Shown one piece after another: positions 54,163 through 62,234 of a stretch of DNA of 64,000 nucleotides (positions are counted from its first letter, which is position 1; every line of letters starts with the position of its first letter). The notes below the pieces were generated by a model, which was given only the letters and a program-made list of their open reading frames with translations, did not search any database and had not been told where the DNA came from. Position numbers and translations under genes: made by a program. The DNA lies in contig JABFRU010000005.1 of NCBI GenBank assembly GCA_013140985.1, forward strand, positions 56,709-120,708. The letters run 5' to 3'. This stretch comes from Chitinophagaceae bacterium. Lineage in GTDB: Bacteria; Bacteroidota; Bacteroidia; Chitinophagales; Chitinophagaceae.

Positions 54163-55206
54163 ATGGGAACCAACGTTATTGATCAAAACCGGGTCCGGCA
54201 AGTATTTTTCATAATCCTGATCTTATTGCTTGGCCTTTTATTATTTCGACAGCTATCAAGTTTTATCCCTGCTATACTCGGCGCTATTACTTTGTATGCA
54301 CTGCTGCGCCGTTGGATGTTCCGTCTTACCGAAAAAAGAAAATGGCGTAAGGGATGGACGGCCGCCCTGCTTATGCTGATCTCTTTTATTGTTATTCTCC
54401 TTCCGGTAGCATTATTGGCTCAAATGCTTTCTTCAAAAGTTAGTTATGCGATACAGCACTCAGACCAATTGGTAGATGCACTGAAAAAAGTGGTAACGAA
54501 TATTGAAACAAGGTTTGATATCACAATAAGCAGCGATGAAAATATCAACCAGTTGGGGGAGGTCATTAAAGAAAGCCTGCCGGTGATACTGGGCGCCACG
54601 TTCAATACGCTTACTACTATTTTCTTCATGTATTTCATTTTATACTTCATGCTGGTGAATAGTAAAAAGCTGGAGAAAGCTTTGTATGAATACATTCCTT
54701 TAAGAGATGAGAATGTAGGAAAGATCGGCAAAGAAGTAAATACAATGGTCCTTTCCAATGCTATTGGTATCCCCCTGGTAGCGTTTGCCCAGGGTGTTGT
54801 TGCGTTGATTGGCTATTTGATAATAGGAGTGGATGAACCGTTCTTTTGGTTTGGCGTAACCTGTATTGCCGGCATGCTACCGGTTGTTGGAGCAGCACTG
54901 GCATATATACCCATCATTATTATATTTTTTGCCAATGATCAAACATGGAAGGGTATTGCTATGACGGTATATGGATTTGGCATCATTGGCACAGTAGATA
55001 ATATACTTCGTTTTACTTTGCTTAAAAAATTAGGCAATGTGCATCCATTGACGACTGTGTTTGGCGTTATCATTGGTTTGAATCTTTTTGGATTCATCGG
55101 TTTGATATTTGGCCCCCTGCTTATTTCTTTATTCATGCTATTGCTTAAGATATACTCCAGCGAATTCATCACCAAGCAACGGGATATTAAAAGCATGGAA
55201 AACTAG
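54163..55206 (+). CDS. AI-2E family transporter (PerM-like membrane protein)
   Basis: 347 residues, with hydrophobic segments near both ends and a long soluble part at about 100-145 (LKKVVTNIETRFDITI), the usual AI-2E arrangement. The block PFFWFGVTCIAGMLPVVGAALAYIP and GFGIIGTVDNILRFTLL fit the conserved family core. Members include putative autoinducer-2 exporters and Na+/H+ antiporters; the substrate here is unknown. No quorum-sensing synthase is in the window. A 202-base gap follows with nothing I can support beyond a weak TATTTTG element. Confidence 0.88.
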   Translation: MGTNVIDQNRVRQVFFIILILLLGLLLFRQLSSFIPAILGAITLYALLRRWMFRLTEKRKWRKGWTAALLMLISFIVILLPVALLAQMLSSKVSYAIQHSDQLVDALKKVVTNIETRFDITISSDENINQLGEVIKESLPVILGATFNTLTTIFFMYFILYFMLVNSKKLEKALYEYIPLRDENVGKIGKEVNTMVLSNAIGIPLVAFAQGVVALIGYLIIGVDEPFFWFGVTCIAGMLPVVGAALAYIPIIIIFFANDQTWKGIAMTVYGFGIIGTVDNILRFTLLKKLGNVHPLTTVFGVIIGLNLFGFIGLIFGPLLISLFMLLLKIYSSEFITKQRDIKSMEN

Positions 55207-55408
55207 ACAAATACCTTCACCAGTTCATCATGCGTAGAATTTTACGGACATATATCTGCAAAAAGATATGTTACTCGTAAATTTTCCCCTATTGTGTAGT
55301 AGTTATTCGTAAATGACTAAAAAACAAAGATTTATTTCTTGCATTATTAACGATCCGATAATATTTTGTCCTTGTTAATCGTTTGAATATCCTGAAATCC
55401 GTACCTGA

Positions 55409-56119
55409 GTGAGAAACCCGTTAATTCTGCTTTCATTGGGTATTCTGTGTGCATCATTTACACTGGTGCCTGCTACAGAAACCAACAACAACAACAATAC
55501 AGTTGTTGCTTTTCCTCTTATAAAGGAAAATTCTTCCCCGTATAAAACAATAGAGCTTGATCAATATGGTTTATCTGAAGAAGCCTTTAATTATGCATGG
55601 CAGGGTTATCAAAAGTTAATAGAAGAAAATAAAATAAGCAGCTGCGACTATTTGACCATTTGCGACTTCAGCCAATCATCAAAGCAAAAGAGATTATATA
55701 TTATTGATGTTACTAATAATAAACTACTCATCCATACACATGTAGCACATGGAAAAAATTCCGGTGCGGAGTATGCTACAAAATTTTCCAACACCCCTGA
55801 GTCATTACAAAGCAGTCTTGGTTTTTATATCACTTCCAATACCTATATCGGCAAGCATGGATTATCATTACGGTTAAATGGCGTGGATCCCGGTTATAAT
55901 GATAAAGCACTGGAAAGAACAATAGTGATACATGGCGCTGCATACGTTGATGCTGCCCGGGTAAAGGCCGGTATGTATATGGGGCGCAGCTGGGGATGTC
56001 CCGCTGTACCACAAAAAGAATCAGCCAATATTATTACAACCATAAAAAACGGAACCTGCTTATTTATCTACTATCCTTCCCGGAATTACCTGCAAAACTC
56101 AAAAATATTAAACGATTGA
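55409..56119 (+). CDS. Secreted L,D-transpeptidase-like protein (YkuD_2/murein transpeptidase catalytic domain)
   Basis: 236 residues from a GTG at 55409; an in-frame stop lies just before it. The N-terminus (PLILLSLGILCASFTLVPAT) looks like a signal peptide. The catalytic domain has ERTIVIHGAAYV and GRSWGCPAVP near residues 170-200: the conserved His and the Ser/Gly-Cys pair of L,D-transpeptidase-like enzymes, with Cys as the likely nucleophile. It would act in the periplasm on peptidoglycan or related peptides. It converges on the NRAMP-like gene, with a bidirectional terminator between. Confidence 0.85.
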   Translation: MRNPLILLSLGILCASFTLVPATETNNNNNTVVAFPLIKENSSPYKTIELDQYGLSEEAFNYAWQGYQKLIEENKISSCDYLTICDFSQSSKQKRLYIIDVTNNKLLIHTHVAHGKNSGAEYATKFSNTPESLQSSLGFYITSNTYIGKHGLSLRLNGVDPGYNDKALERTIVIHGAAYVDAARVKAGMYMGRSWGCPAVPQKESANIITTIKNGTCLFIYYPSRNYLQNSKILND

Positions 56120-56147
56120 TTGGACACATAACAAGGATGGATGATAA

Positions 56148-56183
56148 CAAAAAGCTCAACACCCCTATGGTTGGGCTTTTTTG
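56148..56183. terminator. Bidirectional terminator between convergent genes
   Basis: AAAAGCTCAAC (56150-56160) pairs with GTTGGGCTTTT (56170-56180) with one G-U pair, and T and A runs flank both sides. Confidence 0.85.
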
Positions 56184-56193
56184 TTGCTGTTAT

Positions 56194-57375
56194 CTAAAAC
56201 AGTTTTCCAATATCCCGCTGAATAATGATACTACTCATCCACGTCATCAATGCTACCACTGCCCAACCGGTAATATGCATCCAAAGCGGATGCCTGTAAG
56301 AAGGGAACAATCTTTTTTTTGTTACCGCTATCAGCATAATAGCCAATGCCACCGGCAGTATCAATCCATTTAATATCCCCGCCATGATCAAGACAGAACC
56401 GGGTGTTTGATTCAGTAAAATAAAAGCAACCGTAGAAAAAATAATGAACCCTGAAATAAGCAGGCGTTGATTTTTTTCTAATGAAGGACTGAATGTTTTC
56501 CAAAAAGAAACAGAGGTAAAGGAAGCGCCGATAACGGAAGTAATAGCTGCCGCCCACATGACCACTCCAAAAAATTTATATCCTATATCACCTGCCGCCA
56601 CCTGGAAAACAGATGCGGCCGGGTTTTTACTTCCTAATGCTGAACCGGCCCATACAACTCCCAAAGCAGCTAAAAATAAAATATACCGCATGATGGAGGT
56701 GATAACTATTCCTGTAACAGCACTCCTGTTTACCTGCGGAATAGCAGCAACGCCTTTTACATTTGCATCCAGCAAGCGATGTGCTCCTGCAAAACTTATA
56801 TAGCCGCCCACTGTTCCTCCCACCAATGCAACGATCATTTTCACATCGATCTTCTCAGGCCAGAAGGTATGCTGAATTGCTTTTCCTATTGGAGGATCGG
56901 AAGCAACCATTACATAACCTGTCAATCCTATCATTGCTATTCCCAACACTTTTACAAAAACATCAATCGCTTTCCCCGCTTCTTTCATCCAAAATATCAT
57001 TAATGCAATGACACAACTGATCGCTGCGCCCCATTTTGGATCAAGCCCCGTTAATACTTCGAGTCCAAGACCACAACCTGCTATATTACCAATGTTGAAA
57101 GCAAGTCCTCCAAATGCAACAAGCGCAGCCAACAGGTAACCGAGACCGGGTAATAACTTATTTGAAAGATCCTGCGCCCGGTTTTCATTGACGGTAATAA
57201 TTCTCCAGATGTTCAATTGAGCCCCTATATCAATAACCACAGAAATAAGAATAATAAAACCGAAACTTGTAAGCAACTTTTGAGTGAAGTCGCTGGTATT
57301 ATTCAAAAAACCCGGGCCGATAGCGGAAGTAGCCATCAGGAATGCGGCGCCCAATATGGCAGAATTCTTTTTCAT
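56194..57375 (-). CDS. NRAMP-like transporter lacking metal-binding residues (YcsG-like), probable 5-oxoproline or related uptake
   Basis: 393 residues, about eleven spans, related to the NRAMP fold. In metal-transporting NRAMPs, the first span has DPGN and the sixth a MPH-type motif. Here residues 20-23 read GPGF, and the corresponding sixth-span region reads GGTVGGYISFAGAHR, so the metal ligands are replaced. The gene is last in the pxp operon and overlaps pxpA by four bases (ATGA). Bacillus subtilis has a similar neighbour pair (ycsF, ycsG). I infer an organic substrate, perhaps 5-oxoproline, rather than Mn2+ or Fe2+. The alignment is by eye. Confidence 0.8.
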   Translation of the reverse strand: MKKNSAILGAAFLMATSAIGPGFLNNTSDFTQKLLTSFGFIILISVVIDIGAQLNIWRIITVNENRAQDLSNKLLPGLGYLLAALVAFGGLAFNIGNIAGCGLGLEVLTGLDPKWGAAISCVIALMIFWMKEAGKAIDVFVKVLGIAMIGLTGYVMVASDPPIGKAIQHTFWPEKIDVKMIVALVGGTVGGYISFAGAHRLLDANVKGVAAIPQVNRSAVTGIVITSIMRYILFLAALGVVWAGSALGSKNPAASVFQVAAGDIGYKFFGVVMWAAAITSVIGASFTSVSFWKTFSPSLEKNQRLLISGFIIFSTVAFILLNQTPGSVLIMAGILNGLILPVALAIMLIAVTKKRLFPSYRHPLWMHITGWAVVALMTWMSSIIIQRDIGKLF

Positions 57376-58157
57376 ACCTTTTTTATTGCATCATGTATTG
57401 CCCTCGCAAATTTCACCGCATGTTCACCATCACCGTGTATGCAAATAGTTTCAGCAAGGATCGGTATTTTCTTTCCGGATACAGTTGTAACGGTTCCGTC
57501 ATTGATCATTTGTAAAACCTGTTCCACAGCTTTGCTTGTATCATTGATCAGTGCATTGGGTTGATTGCGGGGTGTCAGGCTTCCATTATCCTGGTAAGTA
57601 CGGTCAGCAAAAACTTCGCTGGCTGTTTTTAATCCTATTGCTTTTGCCTCAGCGATCGAATGACTGCCACTTAACCCAAATACAACAAGACTTTCATCAA
57701 AATCTTTTATAGCTGCAGCAATAGTATTTGCCAGCGCCTTGTCTCTTGCCGACATATTGTATAATGCTCCGTGAGGTTTTACATGGCCAATCTTTAGATC
57801 ATCAGCGATCACATTTATTATTACTAACTGTTGAATGACCATGTTATATATCCCCTGGCGTTCCCATTTCATTTCTTTTCTGCCAAAATTCTCTTTATCC
57901 AAAAACGAAACATGGGCACCGATCGCTACATTATGTTTTTTCGCAAGTTCAATGGTCTCCCACATCGTTTTTTCATCTCCGGCATGATAACCACAGGCAA
58001 TACTGGCTGATGAAATAAATGGCATGATGAGATCATCGTTGCCAATGCCTTCTCCCATATCGCAGTTGATATCAATGGCCCCCTCCAAACCTCCCCCTTC
58101 AGGGGAGGCTTTCGAAGAGTTTTTAAAAGCCGGCGTATCTTTTTTTTCTTCCCTCAT
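57372..58157 (-). CDS. pxpA: 5-oxoprolinase subunit A (PxpA/LamB-YcsF family)
   Basis: 261 residues. From INCDMGEGIGNDD onward it matches the PxpA/YcsF family: ASIACGYHAGDEKTM, NVAIGAHVSFLDKENFGR, HVKPHGALYN, EVFADRTYQDNGSLTPR and ICIHGDGEHAV. With PxpB and PxpC, it performs ATP-dependent opening of 5-oxoproline to glutamate. The first 28 residues (MREEKKDTPAFKNSSKASPE...) are absent from other members I know and are encoded by a palindromic repeat next to the start. The gene begins directly after the pxpC stop and overlaps the transporter gene. Confidence 0.93.
   Translation of the reverse strand: MREEKKDTPAFKNSSKASPEGGGLEGAIDINCDMGEGIGNDDLIMPFISSASIACGYHAGDEKTMWETIELAKKHNVAIGAHVSFLDKENFGRKEMKWERQGIYNMVIQQLVIINVIADDLKIGHVKPHGALYNMSARDKALANTIAAAIKDFDESLVVFGLSGSHSIAEAKAIGLKTASEVFADRTYQDNGSLTPRNQPNALINDTSKAVEQVLQMINDGTVTTVSGKKIPILAETICIHGDGEHAVKFARAIHDAIKKV
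58090..58108 (-). repeat. Palindromic repeat inside the 5' end of pxpA
   Basis: CCTCCCCCTTCAGGGGAGG is nearly self-complementary, with one extra C. It adds SPEGGG-type residues without breaking the frame. Confidence 0.7.
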
Positions 58158-59144
58158 CTATTTATTAGAAAGGAATTCTTCTAATTTGAATGTACAGGCA
58201 TTTTGCAACTGGAGCAAATGCTTTTGCTGTTTAATAAATAATTGTTCTGCTGTTGGCTGATCGGTCAAATGAAAATGAATTTTATCCCCGGCCCTCATCT
58301 GTGCCAGTTTTGAATGATGCGCTGAAATAACATGCGCCACTCTTGGATAGCCGCCAGTGGTTTGATGATCTGCCATCAGTATGATCAACTTACCATCCGG
58401 TAATAATTGAACTGTTCCGAAACTTACCCCTGATGAAACTATTTCTTCACCTGACATGACCGGCAGCGGCAAATTGTTCAACCGGTAACCCATCCTGTCA
58501 GATTGATTGGTGATAACAAAAGAGGTCATTAAAAAACTCTCTTTCCCTTCCTCTGTCAGCCGGTTCCATTCATTACCCGGCAACAATAATATTTCACTTT
58601 TCTTTTTATCGCCCCAGGTATTGTCTGCTTTCCACGGCAGCACAAAAAATTCTTTTTTCTCCAACAAAGAATGAGGCTGGTCATTATTAACGAGTTCAAT
58701 ATCATCTTCTTTTTGCAAAGCCCTTCCGCGATATCCTCCCACTTTCGCTTTTAAATGTGTGGCGTAACTGCCAAGCCATGGCGATATATTAATTCCTTCC
58801 CTCACCGCCATATAAGCTCTTGCCCCTTTGATCACTCTATGAAATTGCAACAAAGAGTTTTTTCCAACCCATACAGGATGATCAACAGGTATAGGCTCAC
58901 CATTAACCGTAGCGGAAAGATCTGCCCCGGCAACAGCGATCAACACCGGTTTTTTAAACCAAAAAACAGAAGCAGGAAAATGTAATTCTATTACCGGCTT
59001 ATTAATTTCATTTCCCACCAGCACATTTGCTACTGCAGCAGAAAAGCGATCCATTGCTCCACCGGGATTAATACCAAGATGCTGGTAACCGAATCGGCCC
59101 ATATCCTGCACGGTGTCCTGTATGCCTGCTTTAATAATTTTCAA
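58158..59144 (-). CDS. pxpC: 5-oxoprolinase subunit C (PxpC/KipA, biotin-carboxyl-transferase-like)
   Basis: 328 residues. The N-terminus IIKAGIQDTVQDMGRFGYQH and NPGGAMDRFS, with AVAGADLSATVNG and GVSFGTVQLLPDGKLIILMADHQTTGGYPR further on, are the hallmarks of the AHS2/KipA family. PxpC with PxpB forms the part that activates 5-oxoproline by phosphorylation. The ATG overlaps the end of pxpB by 14 bases and the stop abuts pxpA, so the three subunits are probably made in coupled fashion. Confidence 0.94.
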   Translation of the reverse strand: MKIIKAGIQDTVQDMGRFGYQHLGINPGGAMDRFSAAVANVLVGNEINKPVIELHFPASVFWFKKPVLIAVAGADLSATVNGEPIPVDHPVWVGKNSLLQFHRVIKGARAYMAVREGINISPWLGSYATHLKAKVGGYRGRALQKEDDIELVNNDQPHSLLEKKEFFVLPWKADNTWGDKKKSEILLLPGNEWNRLTEEGKESFLMTSFVITNQSDRMGYRLNNLPLPVMSGEEIVSSGVSFGTVQLLPDGKLIILMADHQTTGGYPRVAHVISAHHSKLAQMRAGDKIHFHLTDQPTAEQLFIKQQKHLLQLQNACTFKLEEFLSNK

Positions 59145-59889
59145 ATTCTTCTTTTGTTATAGAATAAAATTGAATTTTATCTCCTGCTTTCAGCAATGTT
59201 AGTCTTTCATGATCTGCCGAAGTCCCTCCTTCGGAGGGATTAAAGGAGGCTTCAAATAATTTCAACGGGGTTCTCCCTATTATCTGCCAGCCACCGGGTG
59301 ACGATAATGGATAAATACCTGTTTGCCTGCCGGCGATACCAACACTGCCTGCCTGTATATTTACCGGCTGTGGTTTCCGGTTTATTGCAATTCTTTCATC
59401 AACCTCTCCCATATATGCAAAACCGGGTAAAAATCCGAGCATAAAAACTTTATAGGTCTTCGATGTATGAATTTGTATTATTTCGTCGGGGGAAATATTT
59501 TTTACTGAAGCGAGATAGGGCATATCCATTGCAAATGCTCTATCATAACAAACAGGGATTTTTATTACACGGCTTGTGGTTTTTGATTGTGGCGGAGTTT
59601 GTTTCATTTTTTCCTCAAGCTGCTCTTTCATCCATTCGTATAGGGTTAGTTGTGCGGGAATTTTTTTATGAACAGAAACTATATCATAATAGATCGTCAG
59701 TGAACTGTAGGCCGGCAAGGCTTCGATCATGCCCGGCAGCGGTTCTTGCTGTAATTGGTGAAACCGGGCAATAACTTCCCTGTTCACCGCTTCATCAATG
59801 CAATTACCAAAATCGATGGTGATAGCAGCATCGCCCAAAGGGAAAATACGGTATGGCAAAGAAGAGTGATTCATCGCAAGCCGTTTCAA
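59131..59889 (-). CDS. pxpB: 5-oxoprolinase subunit B (PxpB/KipI)
   Basis: 252 residues. RIFPLGDAAITIDFGN, LPGMIEALPAYSSLTIYYD, KTYKVFMLGFLPGFAYMGEV and GGWQIIGRTPLKLF are AHS1/KipI signatures. An ATG at 59874 (MNHSSLPYRIF) is as likely a start as 59889. Near the C-terminus, FNPSEGGTSADHER is encoded by a palindromic repeat and is not part of the family core, but the frame continues to KAGDKIQF. It is the first gene of the pxp operon and is transcribed away from the radical SAM gene, with 24 bases between starts. Confidence 0.93.
   Translation of the reverse strand: MKRLAMNHSSLPYRIFPLGDAAITIDFGNCIDEAVNREVIARFHQLQQEPLPGMIEALPAYSSLTIYYDIVSVHKKIPAQLTLYEWMKEQLEEKMKQTPPQSKTTSRVIKIPVCYDRAFAMDMPYLASVKNISPDEIIQIHTSKTYKVFMLGFLPGFAYMGEVDERIAINRKPQPVNIQAGSVGIAGRQTGIYPLSSPGGWQIIGRTPLKLFEASFNPSEGGTSADHERLTLLKAGDKIQFYSITKEEFENY
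59223..59239. repeat. 17-bp palindromic repeat inside pxpB
   Basis: TCCCTCCTTCGGAGGGA is a perfect palindrome apart from its centre and belongs to the same type as the 3265 and 3382 copies. It is kept in frame near the 3' end of pxpB. Confidence 0.85.
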
Positions 59890-59913
59890 GATACCAACTT
59901 ACCTTTACTTACG

Positions 59914-60945
59914 ATGGGCCGATTTAATCGCAGAGACAGTTTTAATTTATTATCCAAACTCACCCCCCGCCGGGCATGGAACGGCATGCGGGTACTGAGC
60001 AGTTTTTATATCAGCAAATGGACAAAGAGAGCTGTGCAATGGGGTTACCCCATCTCTATTTCTTTTGAGCCCACCACCTCCTGCAATCTTCGTTGCCCGG
60101 AATGCCCCAGTGGCCTCCGTGCTTTTACCCGGCCTACCGGCATGTTACAAAGAGATTTTTTTAAAGAAACCATTGACCAGCTTTATAAAGATCTCTGGTA
60201 CCTTGTTTTTTATTTCCAGGGAGAACCTTACCTGAACCCTGATTTTTTAGACATGGTGAAATATGCGTCAACAAAAAAAATTTATACCGCCACATCCACC
60301 AATGCCCATTATTTAGATGATGCCAATGCAAAGCGAACGGTAGAAAGCGGATTGGATCGTTTGATCATTTCTATTGATGGCACTACACAGGATGTTTACA
60401 AACAATACCGTGTAGGCGGACAATTGGATAAAGTGATACAGGGAACGAAGAATATTGTGAAATGGAAAAAAGAATTGAACAGTAAAAAACCATTTGTTGT
60501 ATTCCAGTTTTTGGTGGTGAAGCCAAATGAACATCAAATAGAAGATGTAAAAAAACTGGCCAAAGAAATTGGAGTGGATGATGTGTGGTTTAAAACAGCA
60601 CAGGTATATGATTTTAAAAATGACCCCAATGGGCTTATTCCAACCATTGATAAGTACAGTCGCTATAGAATTAATTCTACAGGATATGAATTCAAAGGAA
60701 AACTGGCCAATCATTGCTGGCGGCTCTGGCATGATCCCGTTATAACCTGGGATGGGCTGGTAGCGCCATGCTGCTTTGATAAGGATGCCCAACATAAATT
60801 GGGCGACCTGAAAAAAAAATCTTTCAAAGAGATATGGAAAAACGGAGAATATAGTATTTTCAGGAAACAGATCCTGGCGGGAAGAAAGAACATTGATATC
60901 TGCGCTAATTGCAGCGAAGGGACTAAGGTCTGGAGTAATAATTAA
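59914..60945 (+). CDS. Radical SAM/SPASM-domain protein
   Basis: 343 residues from the ATG at 59914; starts further upstream run antisense through pxpB. The radical SAM motif TTSCNLRCPECPSG near residue 53 gives the CxxxCxxC that binds the 4Fe-4S cluster and SAM. The C-terminal Cys pattern (NHCWRLW, VAPCCFDKD, ICANCSEG) is a SPASM/twitch-type extra cluster site. Enzymes of this type modify peptides or make cofactors; no precursor-peptide gene is evident nearby. The gene is head-to-head with pxpB, so the two promoters must lie inside each other's coding regions. TACCTTTA just upstream fits a -7 element. Confidence 0.9.
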   Translation: MGRFNRRDSFNLLSKLTPRRAWNGMRVLSSFYISKWTKRAVQWGYPISISFEPTTSCNLRCPECPSGLRAFTRPTGMLQRDFFKETIDQLYKDLWYLVFYFQGEPYLNPDFLDMVKYASTKKIYTATSTNAHYLDDANAKRTVESGLDRLIISIDGTTQDVYKQYRVGGQLDKVIQGTKNIVKWKKELNSKKPFVVFQFLVVKPNEHQIEDVKKLAKEIGVDDVWFKTAQVYDFKNDPNGLIPTIDKYSRYRINSTGYEFKGKLANHCWRLWHDPVITWDGLVAPCCFDKDAQHKLGDLKKKSFKEIWKNGEYSIFRKQILAGRKNIDICANCSEGTKVWSNN

Positions 60946-60957
60946 ACCTTGCCACCT

Positions 60958-61431
60958 ATGCCGATGCCTTCCTCTATCTCAACCCGTTTGCATTACCAGC
61001 ACAAATCTTTAGTGGATATGATTGATGGCCTGTCTGATGAAATGATACGACGCCAGGTTATTCCCGGCAAATGGTCCATCTTCGAAAACATTGTTCACCT
61101 GCAAACTTACCAGCACACATTTACCAGCCGGGTAAAGCAAATCCTGGAAAATGACAAACCTTCTTTTACCCGCTATACGGCTGAAGGTGACCCGATGTTC
61201 CTTGACAATTGCACTAAATCTGTAAGAGAAATCATACAGGACTATTTATCATTTCGCAAGGATTTGTACACAGAAATATCTTCGTTTAATGAAAGAGATC
61301 TTGCCAAAACCGGCAATCATCCTGTATATGGAAAAATGAATCTTCTGCAATGGTTGAATTTTTTCCTACTGCATGAAGCACATCACATGTTCGCTATCTT
61401 TAAATTGTCGGGAGAGTTGAAGAAAGGTTGA
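60958..61431 (+). CDS. DinB-family protein
   Basis: 157 residues from the ATG at 60958; a TTG at 60949 would add three. Four helices with IVHLQTYQHTF near residue 50 and LLHEAHHMF near 140 give the three-His arrangement of DinB/YfiT-like proteins, which usually bind a metal and act in thiol or small-molecule transfer. It begins 12 bases after the radical SAM stop, so they are likely co-transcribed, but I know no established partnership. Confidence 0.85.
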   Translation: MPMPSSISTRLHYQHKSLVDMIDGLSDEMIRRQVIPGKWSIFENIVHLQTYQHTFTSRVKQILENDKPSFTRYTAEGDPMFLDNCTKSVREIIQDYLSFRKDLYTEISSFNERDLAKTGNHPVYGKMNLLQWLNFFLLHEAHHMFAIFKLSGELKKG

Positions 61432-61450
61432 AATGTTACCAGGTTGATTG

Positions 61451-61493
61451 GTTGACAAGATTTATTAACCAATTAACTTACCATCTTGTCAAC
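61451..61493. repeat. Inverted repeat GTTGACAAGAT/ATCTTGTCAAC
   Basis: 11-base perfect arms (61451-61461 and 61483-61493) around 21 bases, with an inner near-palindrome GGTT..AACC. No T-tract follows; it could be a weak terminator for the DinB gene or a dispersed repeat. Confidence 0.55.
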
Positions 61494-61498
61494 TACAC

Positions 61499-61588
61499 TC
61501 ACCACTTCTTCATTTCATCAAAAATAGAAGTATAGAAGGAGGCAAAGCCTTCAAAAAAGCTACGGATGGATTCGGATAGCAGCTTCAT
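61499..61588 (-). CDS. Possible 29-residue small protein
   Basis: ATG at 61588 to TGA at 61499: MKLLSESIRSFFEGFASFYT, then SIFDEMKKW. The pattern is amphipathic, with four Phe in the middle, and the codons look ordinary. The upstream sequence has no strong ribosome site. It is recorded only because the frame reads as a plausible peptide in an otherwise empty gap (61432-61747). Confidence 0.3.
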   Translation of the reverse strand: MKLLSESIRSFFEGFASFYTSIFDEMKKW

Positions 61589-61747
61589 GATTAAAAAGGT
61601 TTAAGGTTCGTACTGTAAAGCAACTCATTTTCCCGGATAAAATCAATACCACTAAGAGGTGATTTTATACACCAAAGCTGCATGGCTGTGTGAATAGTCG
61701 GATATTTACAGAATCTTTTTACTTTTACTATAATGAGGGCATAGCCG

Positions 61748-62206
61748 ATGGGTATTGATAAAGACATACAGCAGGCCAAATTCAGGAATGTGCATCAAAA
61801 AGCGGCCATTAATCTTATTTATACAGTTGGATGGGTACGGGAAAGGACTAAGAGTATTTTTGAACAGGAAGATATTACAGGACAACAGTTCAATATTCTT
61901 CGAATCCTGAGAGGAAGTTTTCCTGAACCACTTTCTACTTTACAGATCAGGGAAAGAATGCTGGAAAAAATGAGTGATACGAGCCGCATTGTGGATCGTC
62001 TTATCACAAAAGGCCTGGTTAAAAAGATCACCTGCAAAAGCGACCGGCGTCTTGTTGATGTTATTATAACAGATAAAGGAAAAAAATTGCTGGAGAAACT
62101 CGACCTCCGCCAGGATGAATTAGATGCGATACTGGGCAATCTTTCAGAAAATGATGCTAATATTCTAAGCGACCTCCTTGATAAGATACGCCATGGCGGT
62201 GAATGA
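61748..62206 (+). CDS. MarR-family transcriptional regulator
   Basis: 152 residues. Winged-helix order: helices around INLIYTVGWVRERTKSIFEQ, FNILRILRG, LSTLQIRERML, recognition helix DTSRIVDRLITKGLVKK, wing CKSDRRLVDVIITDKG, then a dimerisation helix. The DRR...ITDKG wing is diagnostic of MarR. It binds DNA as a dimer and is usually relieved by a small ligand. It sits 28 bases upstream of the second GHL10 gene and could regulate it or the nearby aminotransferase gene. Confidence 0.92.
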   Translation: MGIDKDIQQAKFRNVHQKAAINLIYTVGWVRERTKSIFEQEDITGQQFNILRILRGSFPEPLSTLQIRERMLEKMSDTSRIVDRLITKGLVKKITCKSDRRLVDVIITDKGKKLLEKLDLRQDELDAILGNLSENDANILSDLLDKIRHGGE

Positions 62207-62234
62207 TGTATTTTCGCAGACAATCATCTACCAC

